Assembly (NCBI GenBank): GCA_902793465.1
Contig: CADBDT010000011.1
Coordinates: forward strand, 124,001 to 188,000
Direction of reading: 5' to 3'
DNA: 64,000 nucleotides
Origin: an uncultured Coriobacteriaceae bacterium
GTDB lineage: Bacteria > Actinomycetota > Coriobacteriia > Coriobacteriales > Atopobiaceae
Position 1 is the stretch's first letter. Every line of letters begins with the position of its first letter. Under the pieces are notes generated by a model. That model had not been told where the DNA came from. It searched no databases and saw only the letters and a program-made list of their open reading frames with translations. Position numbers and translations under genes: made by a program. Positions 15,976-26,825 of the stretch are shown in pieces.

Positions 15976-18900
15976 ATGACACGGAAAGTAAAAAGTCGTA
16001 CTCTACGGCAACTATTCGCACGACTCCTGAGCGTCTTTGTAAGCTTTTCTATGGTGCTCAGCCTAATACCTACGCAGGGAGCGGCGGAAATCTCTGATCA
16101 GCTGGCAACTGGGAGTCCGTCCACAGAAGAGCTTGTTGCGGAGCCTGCCAACGAAGCGAAGAAGGAATCGGGTGGAGAGTCTCAAAGAGGACCCAAAGCT
16201 CAGAGCCTCCCGTCGGTTCCCATGTATGAGGATGGCCCTTCACAAGGAATAAAGGAGGAAACAGACCAGGAAAAGGGGAATTCTGGCTCGGGCTCAAAAA
16301 CGGACGCGATGACGGAAGATGTTGTTCCAAAGCTCACGTTGGGTGCGCAGGGCGAAGTTTCCGATCTCTCAAGCCTTATGGTCTACGCAAAGGTGAGCGA
16401 CGGTGTGAGCGAGGATGTTGACAAGGTCTATAACGGGCAAAACTATGCAGTTGCCATAAAGTTCGCGGAGGTTGAGGGCAGCACCGACAAGCAGTTCGCA
16501 ACGTCCACCACCATGTCCTATCAGTTGCCCACGGGCTTCAATGTGAGCGCAAAAACCGGCGTAATAGAAATCCCCATTCAAAACTCCGATTACGCCGCAA
16601 GGCTTGGCTTTAGCATAGACGGCAATAACCTCGTAACCTTTACGTGGCAAGACACGCAAAGCCCAGGTTTCCAGCACTTTGCGGACTCAATCAACAACGC
16701 TTGGTTTGAGCTCAAGCTCAATGGTACCTTTGACCAGAATTCAAACGATCTCACATTTCCTGGGGCAGGCTCAAAGACAGTCGAGTTCGAGAGTCCCGAC
16801 AACTACGCTGTGTCGACGCAGAGTAAGTCTGGTTCCTACGACAAGTCCACCAACACAATGCAATACACCGTTAAGGTTAGGTCGCAGGGTTATAACACCA
16901 ACGTGAATGTAACAGACCAGCTAACGAATACCACCTATCTAAAACTTGAGCAGAACAGCCTGTCTGTGCAAGTTGGTGGCGAAAACGTTGCGTATACCGT
17001 CAACAGTCAGAGCGACGATGGCTATACGCTCACAATTCCCGCGCTCTCCAACGGTCAGGAGGCAACGATTACGTACCGTGCGTCTGTGGACCTCGACAAG
17101 CTCATACAGGACGGCTATTTCAACAACATGTCTATTGGCGGTGAGCAAGCGGGTACGGAAATCACGCGTGCGAACATTCGCAATGACGTAGCTACGAAAA
17201 GCGATCAGGACACAACACCCGATGCCAAGCAATGGCCAGGAGAATGGGAACAAGTGAGCATCCCCTACTCCAGCATCTCCAAAAGCGCCTCCCAGCCGAG
17301 TGACGCCGTGGACGGCAAACGAACCGTAACCTGGACCGTAACGGTGAATCCCGAAGCTCTTGTATCCATGGCGGGCGAAACCATAACCGACGCAATCGGC
17401 GATTCCTCCAAAGGCATCACAAAGTACTCGACGGACGTGACCCTTACCGTAAAAGACGCAAGCGGGGCAAATGTGGGAAGCCCTCGTACCATAGCCATTG
17501 CAAACAAGGACACGGCTTCGTCGTGGTCCTACGAGGTTCCAGCTTCCGACACAGGCGCCTACTCATACGTGTTTACCTATAACACCGAGGTCGACGTGTC
17601 GGACCTCCTGCAGGCCACCAACGTGAGCAACACGGTAGGATACGATGGGACCAAGGCCAAAGGAACGACGACGAGCGGCGTTACGGTAAATCCAGGCGAA
17701 AGTGTTATTACCGCCAACAAGGCCGCGACCAAGGTCGATATCAATGCTGGAAAAATCACCTGGAGAATCGATGTCAACGTACCCGATCGTGAGCTGAGTC
17801 CCGTAACCATTACCGACGCCTATCCCTCCATGTACTACAGCAATGACGAAATCTATTACGACAGTCTGTTTGGAACGACCGACGACATAGTGGTAACCGG
17901 CCTGGAGGACAATGAGTCCTACAGCGTCACACCAGCCGAAAAAGGGATAACTCTCGATTTCTATAAAGACGCGAACAAGACAGACCCGGGCCTTGGCGCT
18001 TATGGCGCCCGAACCATAAGCGTAGAGCTCTCCACCGCCATCAACAAGGATTGGATGGACAAGACCAAGGACGTAAACGACTACCACCGAAACCACAAGA
18101 ACGAGGCAACGGTAAATGTTGCTCAGGTAGAGCTCAAACCCTCAGCCGAGGTCACCGTAGACCCAACACCCACATCGATAAGGAAGACGCTCGAGGGCAT
18201 AGACAAGTCTGCCCAGGACCAAAACGGCAACTACGTCACAACCTACAAGTACAAGGTCGTTCTTGCGGGCATCAACGAATCATCGTTTGACGAGGATGGA
18301 AAGATTGTGCTGGAAGACACTTTCGACTCCAGATACCTTACCTATCATAAGGTCAATGGGAGCGAGGGAATGTGGGGAAGCAACGAGAGCGCTGGACTAT
18401 ACACCATAGACAACTACACGGGATGTCTTTCTGTTACCTCGCCATCCGACGGAAAGCTTGTCTTTACCATCGACAATTCTGCTGGTGGCATGCTTAAGGA
18501 CGGTAAATATAATCCGTCCTACCTTATCTACTATTATCTTCGTGTGAAGGACTCCGATACCGAAGAAGAGCTAAAAAACGAGGCGCGCAAAGTGGACGGT
18601 GTTGCGGTTTCGCTGCCCAACACTGTCAATTGGGGCAACAAGGATCTTTCGAGCACGGCTAGCGCTGAGTATAAAGTCCCCGTCTCGCAAAAAACCATCG
18701 ATAGTCAAGGATTTGACAGTAGAACTGGCACATACAAGGTAACATTTACTCTTACCATTAACGAGGCAAAGGCCATGCTGGGCAGCGACAGGTACATTAC
18801 GGCCACCGATACGTACGAGAACCTTAGCGTGGACTACCAAACCATAAAGGTTGTGGAATGCGACCCCGAGTCGTCGCGTGACGATATTGCGTGGGACGGT

Positions 18901-21900
18901 AAGGGAAACACCATCACCTACCGAGTTCCCAACGGGACAAAGGCTAAGATTCGCTATACGGCGCTTGTGGGCAAGCAGGGACAATATTCAAATGACCTTG
19001 TGGTAAAGGGCCAGTCTGCGAAAAAGGAAGGTTCTGCGAGCTGGGACGCCAGCCAATCGTCTAGCGGCGGTGGGTCGGAGTATCAAATGCGCATCCTCAA
19101 GCAGGAGGAGGGCGCACTCAACAAGACGCTGGGTGGCGTAAGCTTTGACGTATATCGTCTTGAGACAGATGCTGCGAGTACGCAGACCACAGATTCGAGT
19201 AAGGACTTTACGAAGGACAACGAGACGTGGCATTACTGGAAGACGGTCACGACCTCAACTGCAAACGACGACTCGAATGGATATGCCGTCATTGACAACA
19301 CGAGCGGCGCGTGGCTCGATCGTGTGCATGAGTTTATGGTGCGGGAAGTGCCCACGGGAACCATCGGCGGCCAGCAGTATGTGGACGTGGGTGGCACGCA
19401 CTATAAGTACGACGATACGCTCTACAAGTTTAGGATCGGCGACGAAAACGACTATTCGCAGGGCGTTTGGATCTATAAGAATGACGACGTACTCAAGGTA
19501 AAGAACCAGCCGCTCGGCGACCAGACGCTCGACGTCTCGGTGAACAAGGTATGGGACGACGGCAACAACAAGGATGGGTTGCGCCCGGATTCCGTAACCG
19601 TGAATCTCATACAGGACGACGGCCTTAACGAGAAGGTCCTTGGCACCAAGACGCTTTCGGCCCAGAACGAATGGAAAGAGTCATGGACGGGCCTTCCCTA
19701 TGGCTTTACGTATAGCGTGCGAGAGGATGCAGTAAACGGATACACGACGACCTATACCAACAATGCCATCAAAAAGGCGGCGGCAAATGAGGGTGACAAC
19801 AACATAACGGTAACCAACACCCTCAAAACTGTCACTGACGTGGCGGTAAGCAAGTCGTGGGTTACGGCCGGAGGCCAGCAGACGACGGCGCCCGACGACG
19901 TGAGGTCGGTAACCGTAACGTTGCGTAGGCAGAACAAGGTGCCCAACGCGACAATTACCTCGACGACGGACTCCAGTCAATCGGTGACGGTGCCTGGCCT
20001 CAAGGTGGGTGCGACGATTGTAGCGACGTATAACGGTGACTTTAATGATACGAGCGGCGGGAGTGTAGGTTTCTATTATGGCAACGCAAACGGTGTTTAT
20101 CAGTCGTGGAACAATGGCTATTCTTCGTGGCTCTCGGTGAAGAAGGGCGTACAGCTTACATTTACTGTCCCAGAAGGCTATAAGACCTCAGGCATAATCA
20201 AGTTCCAGCCCCGCGAAGGCACGTCCTTCTCGGACTACAATTTCACCGTACAAAACGGTGCGTCGGCCGACTTTGGGGCAGACAACACGTTTGATGCGCC
20301 GTCCATCACGCTGTCGGCGGCAAACGACTGGTCGGGCACCTTTGCCAAATTGCCACTGTCGGGCGACATGGGAGCCTATCGCTACTATGCCGAAGAGACT
20401 GCCGTTACGCATAAGGATGGGACGGCTGGCAACCTAAGCGACTATGCGGTGCAATACAAGTTTAACGACCAGAGCATAGACGCTGCCAACGCAGGTCTTG
20501 TGGCCACTCCCGTAGCCGGTCATCTGGAAGTAATCAACAAGAGCACCGCCACCACTCCCAATCCCATCGAGGTGCCCTTCTCCGGCACCAAGACGCTTGC
20601 GACCGCTACGGGCGAGAGCAAGCCCCTCTCGGCAAACCAGTTTGGCTTTACCGTAACGGCCGACGCGAGCAATCCCGCCAACGGTGCCAACGAGACGAAC
20701 CTCAAGAAGACGGGCGCCACCAACGCGGCCAACGGCGCCATCGACTTTGGCAAGGTGACCTTTAGCAAGGCTGGTACGTGGAAGTACACCGTAGCCGAAA
20801 ACACCATCCCCGACACCTCGGGCATTCTGGCCGACAGCAAGACCTACCCCCTTACCATTGCCGTGGCGGAGCAGGAAGGCCAGCTCGTGGCTACGGTCAC
20901 GGGCGACGGCGACGCTGCCACCACCACGGCAGCCGACAAGCTCGACTTCGCAAACACCCAGCTCTCTGGCACGGCTGCGCTCAAGGTAAGCAAGACGGTG
21001 ACGGGGGACACGAACGTGTCCACCTATAACGCCAGCGCCAACGAATCCTTTGAGTTCCGCTTGGCCAAGTATGACACGACCACCGGCGATATGCTGCCCA
21101 ACCCCGCAACGGCAACCGCAACGGCGGGCAACACGGCGACCTTTGGCGGCATTGCCTACACCACACCTGGCACCTACTACTACACCATCGCCGAGCACGA
21201 GCCGGGTACAAACAAGACTGCCGGCATGGCCTACAACGCCACACCGGTGTATGCCAAGGTGGTGGTAACCAAAAACGCCGAAAGCAAGAAGCTCGACACC
21301 GTCGTTACCTATAGCACTACAAAGGACGGCACCTACGGATCCAACCCGCTTGCCATCACAAACACCTATACGGCCCCAGCCGCCGATGCGGTGAGCAACA
21401 CCCTTACGGCCACCAAGAAGGTCAACAATGCGGCGCCCGGAACAAGAACCTTTAGCTTCTCTGCCACTGCCGCGAACAACAATCCCAGCGAGGGCCTGGA
21501 CGCGACGCAGTTCAACGCCACGGCAACGAACGATGCCCAGGGTGCCGTCAGCTTCGGCACGCTTACGTTCAGCAAGCCGGGCACCTGGGTCTACGAGGTA
21601 AAGGAGACGAGCACGAGCACGGGCAACGACGGCCTTACCATGGACGCCGCGGTCTACATCGTGACCTTTAGCGTTACCAAGGACGTGGCCAGCAACACGC
21701 TCCATGTGAGCAAGGCCATCTCCAAGAAGGTCGGGCAAACCACGTCAACGCCTGGTGCAATCGAGTTCAACAACACGTATGCTCCCGCATCCGTTAGCGT
21801 GGCCTTCAACGGTACCAAGACGCTCGCGAGAGGAACCCTTGCGGCAAACCAGTTCTCGTTCGAGCTGCAAGGCACCAGCGCCAATGCCGCGAGTACGCAC

Positions 21901-24900
21901 CTCACGGCAAGCAACGACGCCAGCGGAAACATCTCCTTTGGCAGCGTTGAATACACATCGCCTGGCATCTACGAGTATGACGTAAAGGAAACCAGCACCA
22001 CGGCGGCTAACCCCGGCTTTGAGTGCGACACCACCGTGCACAAGCTCGTGGTTACGGTTACAGACAACAACGCTGGCAAGCTGGTAGCTTCCGCTACGGT
22101 GGACGGCACGAACAAGGGCAGCAACCTCACGTCGGTGGGCGGGCTCGACTTTGCCAACACGGTGCTCGGAGGAACCGTAACGCTTGGTGTGAGCAAAACG
22201 GTGCGTGGGAACACGGACCGCACGGATTACAACGCGAACGAGCAGTTCACATTCCACCTGGCAAAGGCCGATGGTAGCTCGCACAACAGTGACGAGCTGC
22301 CCGCCACGGCACAGGCTGAAGTCACAGCAAAGGCAGGCGTCACCTCCAACTTCGGCGCCATAACCTTCAAGGAGCCTGGCACGTACTACTACAGCATCTC
22401 CGAGGTGGAGCCCAACTCCAAGACGGTGGGCATGACCTATGCCGCCACGCAGTACGTGCGCGTAAACGTGGAGCGCAATACCGTGGCAACGGAAAGCACA
22501 CTTAAGGTTACGTCTATAACCTACGGGCCAAGTCTTGCGATGCTAAAAAACAACACGCAGGCTACCGCAACCGCGACAGGCGTCGTCCCCATGGTAAACA
22601 CCTACGCCAAGACCACCTATACACCTCAGATTACCAAGGCATATCGTTCCGACGACGGCACCTCTGCGCCTCCTGCCGAGACCTTCAACTTTGCGCTGGC
22701 AGACAAGACCGATGCTGACACCAAGCCTGGCGAGAGCATACCCGACGACGGCACCTCCGCCTCCGCAGTATTTACGGGAGCCGACACCAAGACCGCAAGC
22801 TTTGGTACTATCACCTACACCAAGCCGGGTACCTATGTGTACGAGATCAGCGAGCAGACACCCGCATCACCCACACATGGTACGAGCTATAGCACAGGAA
22901 AGGTCAACGTCTCCGTAGCGGTCGTAGCCGATGCAAATGGCAAGCTTACGGCCACGCCCACCATAACGGGTGGTGACAACAACGACCATCAGCTTGAAAA
23001 CGTCCACAACCACAACGCCGACGGCACGACGGTGGCCCTCGCCGGCACCAAGACGCTCAACAACGGTGTGCCTGGCAGCTGTCACTTTAGCTTCTCTGTT
23101 ACGCGTAAGAGTGGTAACAACGACGATGTAAACGAAACCGGACTTAAGGCTACCGCCCAGAATACCGATGTGGGCGCCATCGACTTCGGCAGCGTCGTGT
23201 TTACCAAGCCAGGCACCTGGGTCTACGAGGTCAAGGAGACAAGCGCTAGCTCGGGCAGCGATGGTCTTACTGTAGATCCCACGGTCTACACCGTAACCTA
23301 CGTGGTGAACTACGACGCCAGCAACAACGACGCGCTCAAAGCCACGCGCACCATAACCAAGCCAAAGGCAACGGGCACGGGCACGGATACGGTTGACGCC
23401 ATAGCGTTCAACAACGTGTACAACGTTAAGCCTGCCAGCGTAACGCTGGGTGGTACCAAGACCATGCGTGGCGGAACCGTGAGCAACGAGCAGTTCTCGT
23501 TTGAGTTGCTCGACAGCTCGAACAAGGTAATCCAAACCGTAAAGAACCAATCCGACGGGACCTACACGTTCTCGGCCCTGAGCTTCTCTGCAGAGGGTAC
23601 CTACACCTATACCGTTCGCGAGAAGAGCGACGTGGCGGCCAACATCGTGCGAGACGACACGACGTACGGTGTGAGCATAGAGGTTACGGACAACCACAAC
23701 GGTCAAATGATGGCCAAGGTTACCACCGCCAACCAAAAGACGCACGTTTCCACGGTCGTTAATGCCAACGCTCAGGCAACCGTAACGGCTGGTGGGCTCA
23801 ACTTTGCCAACGTGCAGCTTCGTGGTTCTGCCCAGTTGCAGGTAAAGAAGGCGTTCGCCACCGACGCAAACCACAACAGCACCTACGCGGGAGACGACAC
23901 CTTTACCTTCCAGGTGGAGCGAGTAAGCGGGCCTCAGACGGGCGACGTATTGCCGTCAAACCATGAGGCCACTGCGAAAGCAGACGGTACGGCGACCTTT
24001 GGCAACATACTGTTCTCCCAGGAAGGCACGTACTTCTACAAGATTACGGAAAAGCCAGGCATGAACGCGGGCATTGCATACAACACCGAGCCGCGCTATG
24101 CCAAGGTAGTGGTTACGCGCAACACGAGCAGCAACCCGGTGGCACCCACCTTGCTTGCGGAGGTAAAGTACGGCAACGAGGCGGTTGCCGACAAGTGCAA
24201 CGCGTCCTCGCTCACCATTACCAATACCGCAGCGGCTCCCGCGCTGGAAAAGTTCGTGAACAAGGACGTGCACGCCGACCTCGCAGCCTTCGATTCCACC
24301 TTTACCTACGATATCGTGGCGTTTGTGACGGCCGACGCAAACAAGGTGGAAATTACCGACGAGCTTATCCATGGCATTGCGTTTGCGGAGGACGAGCCAC
24401 AGGTAAGTGTCGTGGACCTGGGCACTGCGTACAACCACAAGGTGGGGAAGGCAAGCGGTACCGTTGCACAAACGGGCACGGCGCTGGCTGCAGGCGTGGC
24501 AACGAGCACGGTGGAAGGCAGCCGCCTTACCGTGACCATTGACGACGCGACGGCCTTGCGCGGCCACTGGCTTAAGGTCACGTATGCGGCAAAGCTCAAC
24601 AACAACACGGTAGGCACGTATGCTCAATACAACAACTACGACCAGCACATTACCAGCAACGGCACCGTGCTGGAAGGCGTCGATCATCACGATGGCGTGG
24701 ACAACACCGCCAGCTATCGCGTGTACGTGCGTAAGAACGGCGAGATGCCCCACGACGCCACCTACGAGCGTAGTTCCAATACCGTAACCGTAACGCCGCC
24801 CGTAACCAGCGTTTCCGTGAGCAAGGCGTGGAAGGATGCAAAGGGCAACGACCTGGCATGGCCTGCAGGTGCCGTCGTCTCCGTGGCGCTGCGGCAGACT

Positions 24901-26577
24901 GCGAACGGCCAGACCACCGACACCGGCCAGACGCTGCAGCTTAGCGCCGATAGCGTAAGCGGGACGTTCAATAACCTTCCGGTGTATGCGGGACGCACCT
25001 ACTCCGTGGCAGAGGCGGGCGTAACGGGCGTGCCGGAGGGCTACACCGCCACTGTGACGGGCAATGCACGCGACGGGTTTGCAATTACCAACACCGCTGC
25101 GCCAAAGCCCGAGCTCAAGGGGTCTGCGGTATTGTCTGCAACCAAAAAGATGCAAAGCAGCGTGCCGTGGACCAGCGACGAGCAGTTTGAGTTTACGTTG
25201 GCGGCCGAGGATGGCACCAAGATCGAGGCCGTTAGGGTTAAGGCGGGCGAGACGGCAACGTTCAAGGCGCTGGCCTACAACGAGGCAGGAACGTATTACT
25301 ACACCATTAGCGAGAAGGCCGGCAGCACGGCAGACCTTACCTACGAGACCAACGAGCGTTGGGCAAAGGTGGAGGTAACGGAGAACAAGGAGCAGGGCCG
25401 GCTGGACGCAAAGGTAACCTACGGCACGTCCAAGGACGCCTGCACCGACACCGCGCTGGTAATTACCAACGTGTATGCCGTGCCTGCACTGGAGAAGTAC
25501 ATAAACAAGGACGTTCACCAGGACTTGTCTGCATTCGACACGCCGTTTACCTACGACATTCTTGCATTCGTTACCGCGGATGCCGATCGTGTGGTAATAA
25601 CCGACCCGTTGGCCAAGGGTGTGCGCTTCCTTATGGGTCGCAACACGCGGGTTTCCGTTCAGAACATCGGCCCCGAGAACGACCACACGGCTTATGGCAC
25701 GGTGCAAACTGCCACTGGCACCGATGTGGAGGAGTTTACGGCTACGGTGGACGAGGAAGCCAAGGTCCTTACCGTAAACATCCCCAGGGCCAAGGCGCAG
25801 GGATTGCGAGGCAACTGGGTGCGCGTGACCTACGACGTCGTGCTCGACAACGCCGTGGTGGGTGACACCTCGGCATACCAGAACAACGATGTGGACGTAA
25901 AAACCAACAAGACCGTTATTAGCAACACGTACGGCACGGGCCACGACGGCGTGGCCACGAGCGCGAGCTACGAGATCTACGTGCAAAGCGAGCAGGGTGC
26001 AGAGCAGAAGAAGTATGCGCTCGAGGCAAACGACATTACGGTGACTCCGCCCACTCAGGAGATTCGTGTTAGCAAGGTGTGGAAGGATGCGCAGGGCAAG
26101 GAACAGGCGTGGCCCGCAGATGCAAAGGTAAGCGTTGCGCTTCTGAACAACAACAAGGAGACGGGAAAGACCGTCGAGCTTAGTGCAAATACGACCACAG
26201 GCGCGTTTGAGGGGCTGCCAGTGTACAAGAACGACAACTACACCGTTGCCGAGGCCAGCGTTTCGGGTGTGCCGCAGGGCTTCACAGTTGCCGTAGCGGG
26301 CAGCGCGGGCGATGGCTTTATCATTACCAACACGCTCAAACCTGCGGAAACACCTACAGAGCAACAAAAGAAGAACGACGTGAAGGACGACAGCAACAAG
26401 AACAGCCAGCAGCCGACGCAAAGCATCGGTGGCAGCGGCACAAGCTCTAGCTCTGGCCGCGCATCGACACCCAAGACGAGCGATGTTACGTCCCAACTGG
26501 CAGGCGTTGCTTTTGCTGCTACGGGAGCGGTGAGCTTTGCCGTCGGCGTTCGTCGTCGCAGTCGTCGCAGCAAGTAA
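15976..26577 (+). CDS. Giant cell-wall-anchored adhesin with ten FctA/Spy0128-like pilin repeats
   Basis: 3533 residues. The start at 15976 is preceded by GGGAG; a GTG at 15958 is an alternative. A signal peptide (residues ~12-40) leads into an Ala/Glu-rich linker. Several adhesin-type beta domains (~120-1050) follow, with strands such as KSGSYDKSTNTMQYTVKVRS and GKITWRIDVNVPD. A SpaA domain (YQMRILKQEEGALNKTLGGV, ~1035) and CnaB domains (VSVNKVWDDGNNKDGLRPDS; VAVSKSW) come next. Nine consecutive FctA-type repeats (~1530-2755) have the hallmarks (T)KT...NQF.F...F G...F...GTY.Y.(I/V).E. Then a module starting ALEKFVNKDVH (~2756) plus a CnaB domain, a tenth FctA repeat (~3045), and a second copy of the module at ALEKYINKDVH (~3172). 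The C terminus has STPKTSD, a hydrophobic helix and RRRSRRSK. These domains form self-generated isopeptide bonds. The 135 bp upstream are very AT-rich. Confidence 0.9.
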   Translation: MTRKVKSRTLRQLFARLLSVFVSFSMVLSLIPTQGAAEISDQLATGSPSTEELVAEPANEAKKESGGESQRGPKAQSLPSVPMYEDGPSQGIKEETDQEKGNSGSGSKTDAMTEDVVPKLTLGAQGEVSDLSSLMVYAKVSDGVSEDVDKVYNGQNYAVAIKFAEVEGSTDKQFATSTTMSYQLPTGFNVSAKTGVIEIPIQNSDYAARLGFSIDGNNLVTFTWQDTQSPGFQHFADSINNAWFELKLNGTFDQNSNDLTFPGAGSKTVEFESPDNYAVSTQSKSGSYDKSTNTMQYTVKVRSQGYNTNVNVTDQLTNTTYLKLEQNSLSVQVGGENVAYTVNSQSDDGYTLTIPALSNGQEATITYRASVDLDKLIQDGYFNNMSIGGEQAGTEITRANIRNDVATKSDQDTTPDAKQWPGEWEQVSIPYSSISKSASQPSDAVDGKRTVTWTVTVNPEALVSMAGETITDAIGDSSKGITKYSTDVTLTVKDASGANVGSPRTIAIANKDTASSWSYEVPASDTGAYSYVFTYNTEVDVSDLLQATNVSNTVGYDGTKAKGTTTSGVTVNPGESVITANKAATKVDINAGKITWRIDVNVPDRELSPVTITDAYPSMYYSNDEIYYDSLFGTTDDIVVTGLEDNESYSVTPAEKGITLDFYKDANKTDPGLGAYGARTISVELSTAINKDWMDKTKDVNDYHRNHKNEATVNVAQVELKPSAEVTVDPTPTSIRKTLEGIDKSAQDQNGNYVTTYKYKVVLAGINESSFDEDGKIVLEDTFDSRYLTYHKVNGSEGMWGSNESAGLYTIDNYTGCLSVTSPSDGKLVFTIDNSAGGMLKDGKYNPSYLIYYYLRVKDSDTEEELKNEARKVDGVAVSLPNTVNWGNKDLSSTASAEYKVPVSQKTIDSQGFDSRTGTYKVTFTLTINEAKAMLGSDRYITATDTYENLSVDYQTIKVVECDPESSRDDIAWDGKGNTITYRVPNGTKAKIRYTALVGKQGQYSNDLVVKGQSAKKEGSASWDASQSSSGGGSEYQMRILKQEEGALNKTLGGVSFDVYRLETDAASTQTTDSSKDFTKDNETWHYWKTVTTSTANDDSNGYAVIDNTSGAWLDRVHEFMVREVPTGTIGGQQYVDVGGTHYKYDDTLYKFRIGDENDYSQGVWIYKNDDVLKVKNQPLGDQTLDVSVNKVWDDGNNKDGLRPDSVTVNLIQDDGLNEKVLGTKTLSAQNEWKESWTGLPYGFTYSVREDAVNGYTTTYTNNAIKKAAANEGDNNITVTNTLKTVTDVAVSKSWVTAGGQQTTAPDDVRSVTVTLRRQNKVPNATITSTTDSSQSVTVPGLKVGATIVATYNGDFNDTSGGSVGFYYGNANGVYQSWNNGYSSWLSVKKGVQLTFTVPEGYKTSGIIKFQPREGTSFSDYNFTVQNGASADFGADNTFDAPSITLSAANDWSGTFAKLPLSGDMGAYRYYAEETAVTHKDGTAGNLSDYAVQYKFNDQSIDAANAGLVATPVAGHLEVINKSTATTPNPIEVPFSGTKTLATATGESKPLSANQFGFTVTADASNPANGANETNLKKTGATNAANGAIDFGKVTFSKAGTWKYTVAENTIPDTSGILADSKTYPLTIAVAEQEGQLVATVTGDGDAATTTAADKLDFANTQLSGTAALKVSKTVTGDTNVSTYNASANESFEFRLAKYDTTTGDMLPNPATATATAGNTATFGGIAYTTPGTYYYTIAEHEPGTNKTAGMAYNATPVYAKVVVTKNAESKKLDTVVTYSTTKDGTYGSNPLAITNTYTAPAADAVSNTLTATKKVNNAAPGTRTFSFSATAANNNPSEGLDATQFNATATNDAQGAVSFGTLTFSKPGTWVYEVKETSTSTGNDGLTMDAAVYIVTFSVTKDVASNTLHVSKAISKKVGQTTSTPGAIEFNNTYAPASVSVAFNGTKTLARGTLAANQFSFELQGTSANAASTHLTASNDASGNISFGSVEYTSPGIYEYDVKETSTTAANPGFECDTTVHKLVVTVTDNNAGKLVASATVDGTNKGSNLTSVGGLDFANTVLGGTVTLGVSKTVRGNTDRTDYNANEQFTFHLAKADGSSHNSDELPATAQAEVTAKAGVTSNFGAITFKEPGTYYYSISEVEPNSKTVGMTYAATQYVRVNVERNTVATESTLKVTSITYGPSLAMLKNNTQATATATGVVPMVNTYAKTTYTPQITKAYRSDDGTSAPPAETFNFALADKTDADTKPGESIPDDGTSASAVFTGADTKTASFGTITYTKPGTYVYEISEQTPASPTHGTSYSTGKVNVSVAVVADANGKLTATPTITGGDNNDHQLENVHNHNADGTTVALAGTKTLNNGVPGSCHFSFSVTRKSGNNDDVNETGLKATAQNTDVGAIDFGSVVFTKPGTWVYEVKETSASSGSDGLTVDPTVYTVTYVVNYDASNNDALKATRTITKPKATGTGTDTVDAIAFNNVYNVKPASVTLGGTKTMRGGTVSNEQFSFELLDSSNKVIQTVKNQSDGTYTFSALSFSAEGTYTYTVREKSDVAANIVRDDTTYGVSIEVTDNHNGQMMAKVTTANQKTHVSTVVNANAQATVTAGGLNFANVQLRGSAQLQVKKAFATDANHNSTYAGDDTFTFQVERVSGPQTGDVLPSNHEATAKADGTATFGNILFSQEGTYFYKITEKPGMNAGIAYNTEPRYAKVVVTRNTSSNPVAPTLLAEVKYGNEAVADKCNASSLTITNTAAAPALEKFVNKDVHADLAAFDSTFTYDIVAFVTADANKVEITDELIHGIAFAEDEPQVSVVDLGTAYNHKVGKASGTVAQTGTALAAGVATSTVEGSRLTVTIDDATALRGHWLKVTYAAKLNNNTVGTYAQYNNYDQHITSNGTVLEGVDHHDGVDNTASYRVYVRKNGEMPHDATYERSSNTVTVTPPVTSVSVSKAWKDAKGNDLAWPAGAVVSVALRQTANGQTTDTGQTLQLSADSVSGTFNNLPVYAGRTYSVAEAGVTGVPEGYTATVTGNARDGFAITNTAAPKPELKGSAVLSATKKMQSSVPWTSDEQFEFTLAAEDGTKIEAVRVKAGETATFKALAYNEAGTYYYTISEKAGSTADLTYETNERWAKVEVTENKEQGRLDAKVTYGTSKDACTDTALVITNVYAVPALEKYINKDVHQDLSAFDTPFTYDILAFVTADADRVVITDPLAKGVRFLMGRNTRVSVQNIGPENDHTAYGTVQTATGTDVEEFTATVDEEAKVLTVNIPRAKAQGLRGNWVRVTYDVVLDNAVVGDTSAYQNNDVDVKTNKTVISNTYGTGHDGVATSASYEIYVQSEQGAEQKKYALEANDITVTPPTQEIRVSKVWKDAQGKEQAWPADAKVSVALLNNNKETGKTVELSANTTTGAFEGLPVYKNDNYTVAEASVSGVPQGFTVAVAGSAGDGFIITNTLKPAETPTEQQKKNDVKDDSNKNSQQPTQSIGGSGTSSSSGRASTPKTSDVTSQLAGVAFAATGAVSFAVGVRRRSRRSK

Positions 26578-26586
26578 CGACGTACG

Positions 26587-26660
26587 CCGTGCCGCTAGGG
26601 GATACTCCCCCTGAGGTACATCGCGATGTACCTCAGGGGGAGTATCCCCTAGCGGCACGG
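26587..26660. repeat. Short palindromic element, copy 3 (spacer lost)
   Basis: Perfect 74-bp palindrome with arms CCGTGCCGCTAGG / CCTAGCGGCACGG and core GGGGATACTCCCC. The usual ~40-bp central spacer is absent, so the two halves meet at TACATCGCGATGTA. It is followed by TTTTC and lies between the adhesin gene and the hipA relic (convergent), so here it could terminate transcription. Confidence 0.95.
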
Positions 26661-26825
26661 TTTTCAAACCTGTAAGCTCCCATCGACAAATTGACAAGAG
26701 GGTAACTTGGTCGGGTAAGGGAGCGGGAGCAATCTCGCGCCCTTACCCGACCATGGCGTCTCACATCTGCGAGCACAACCAGTTCAGCTTGATGGAACTG
26801 TGTAAACCATCAACCTCTGTGCCGG

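Noticed and set aside
20434..26697. Long minus-strand open frames (434 and 913 codons) opposite the giant adhesin
   Set aside because: They arise from the biased codon use of the repeats. They carry no recognisable domain, signal peptide or ribosome site.
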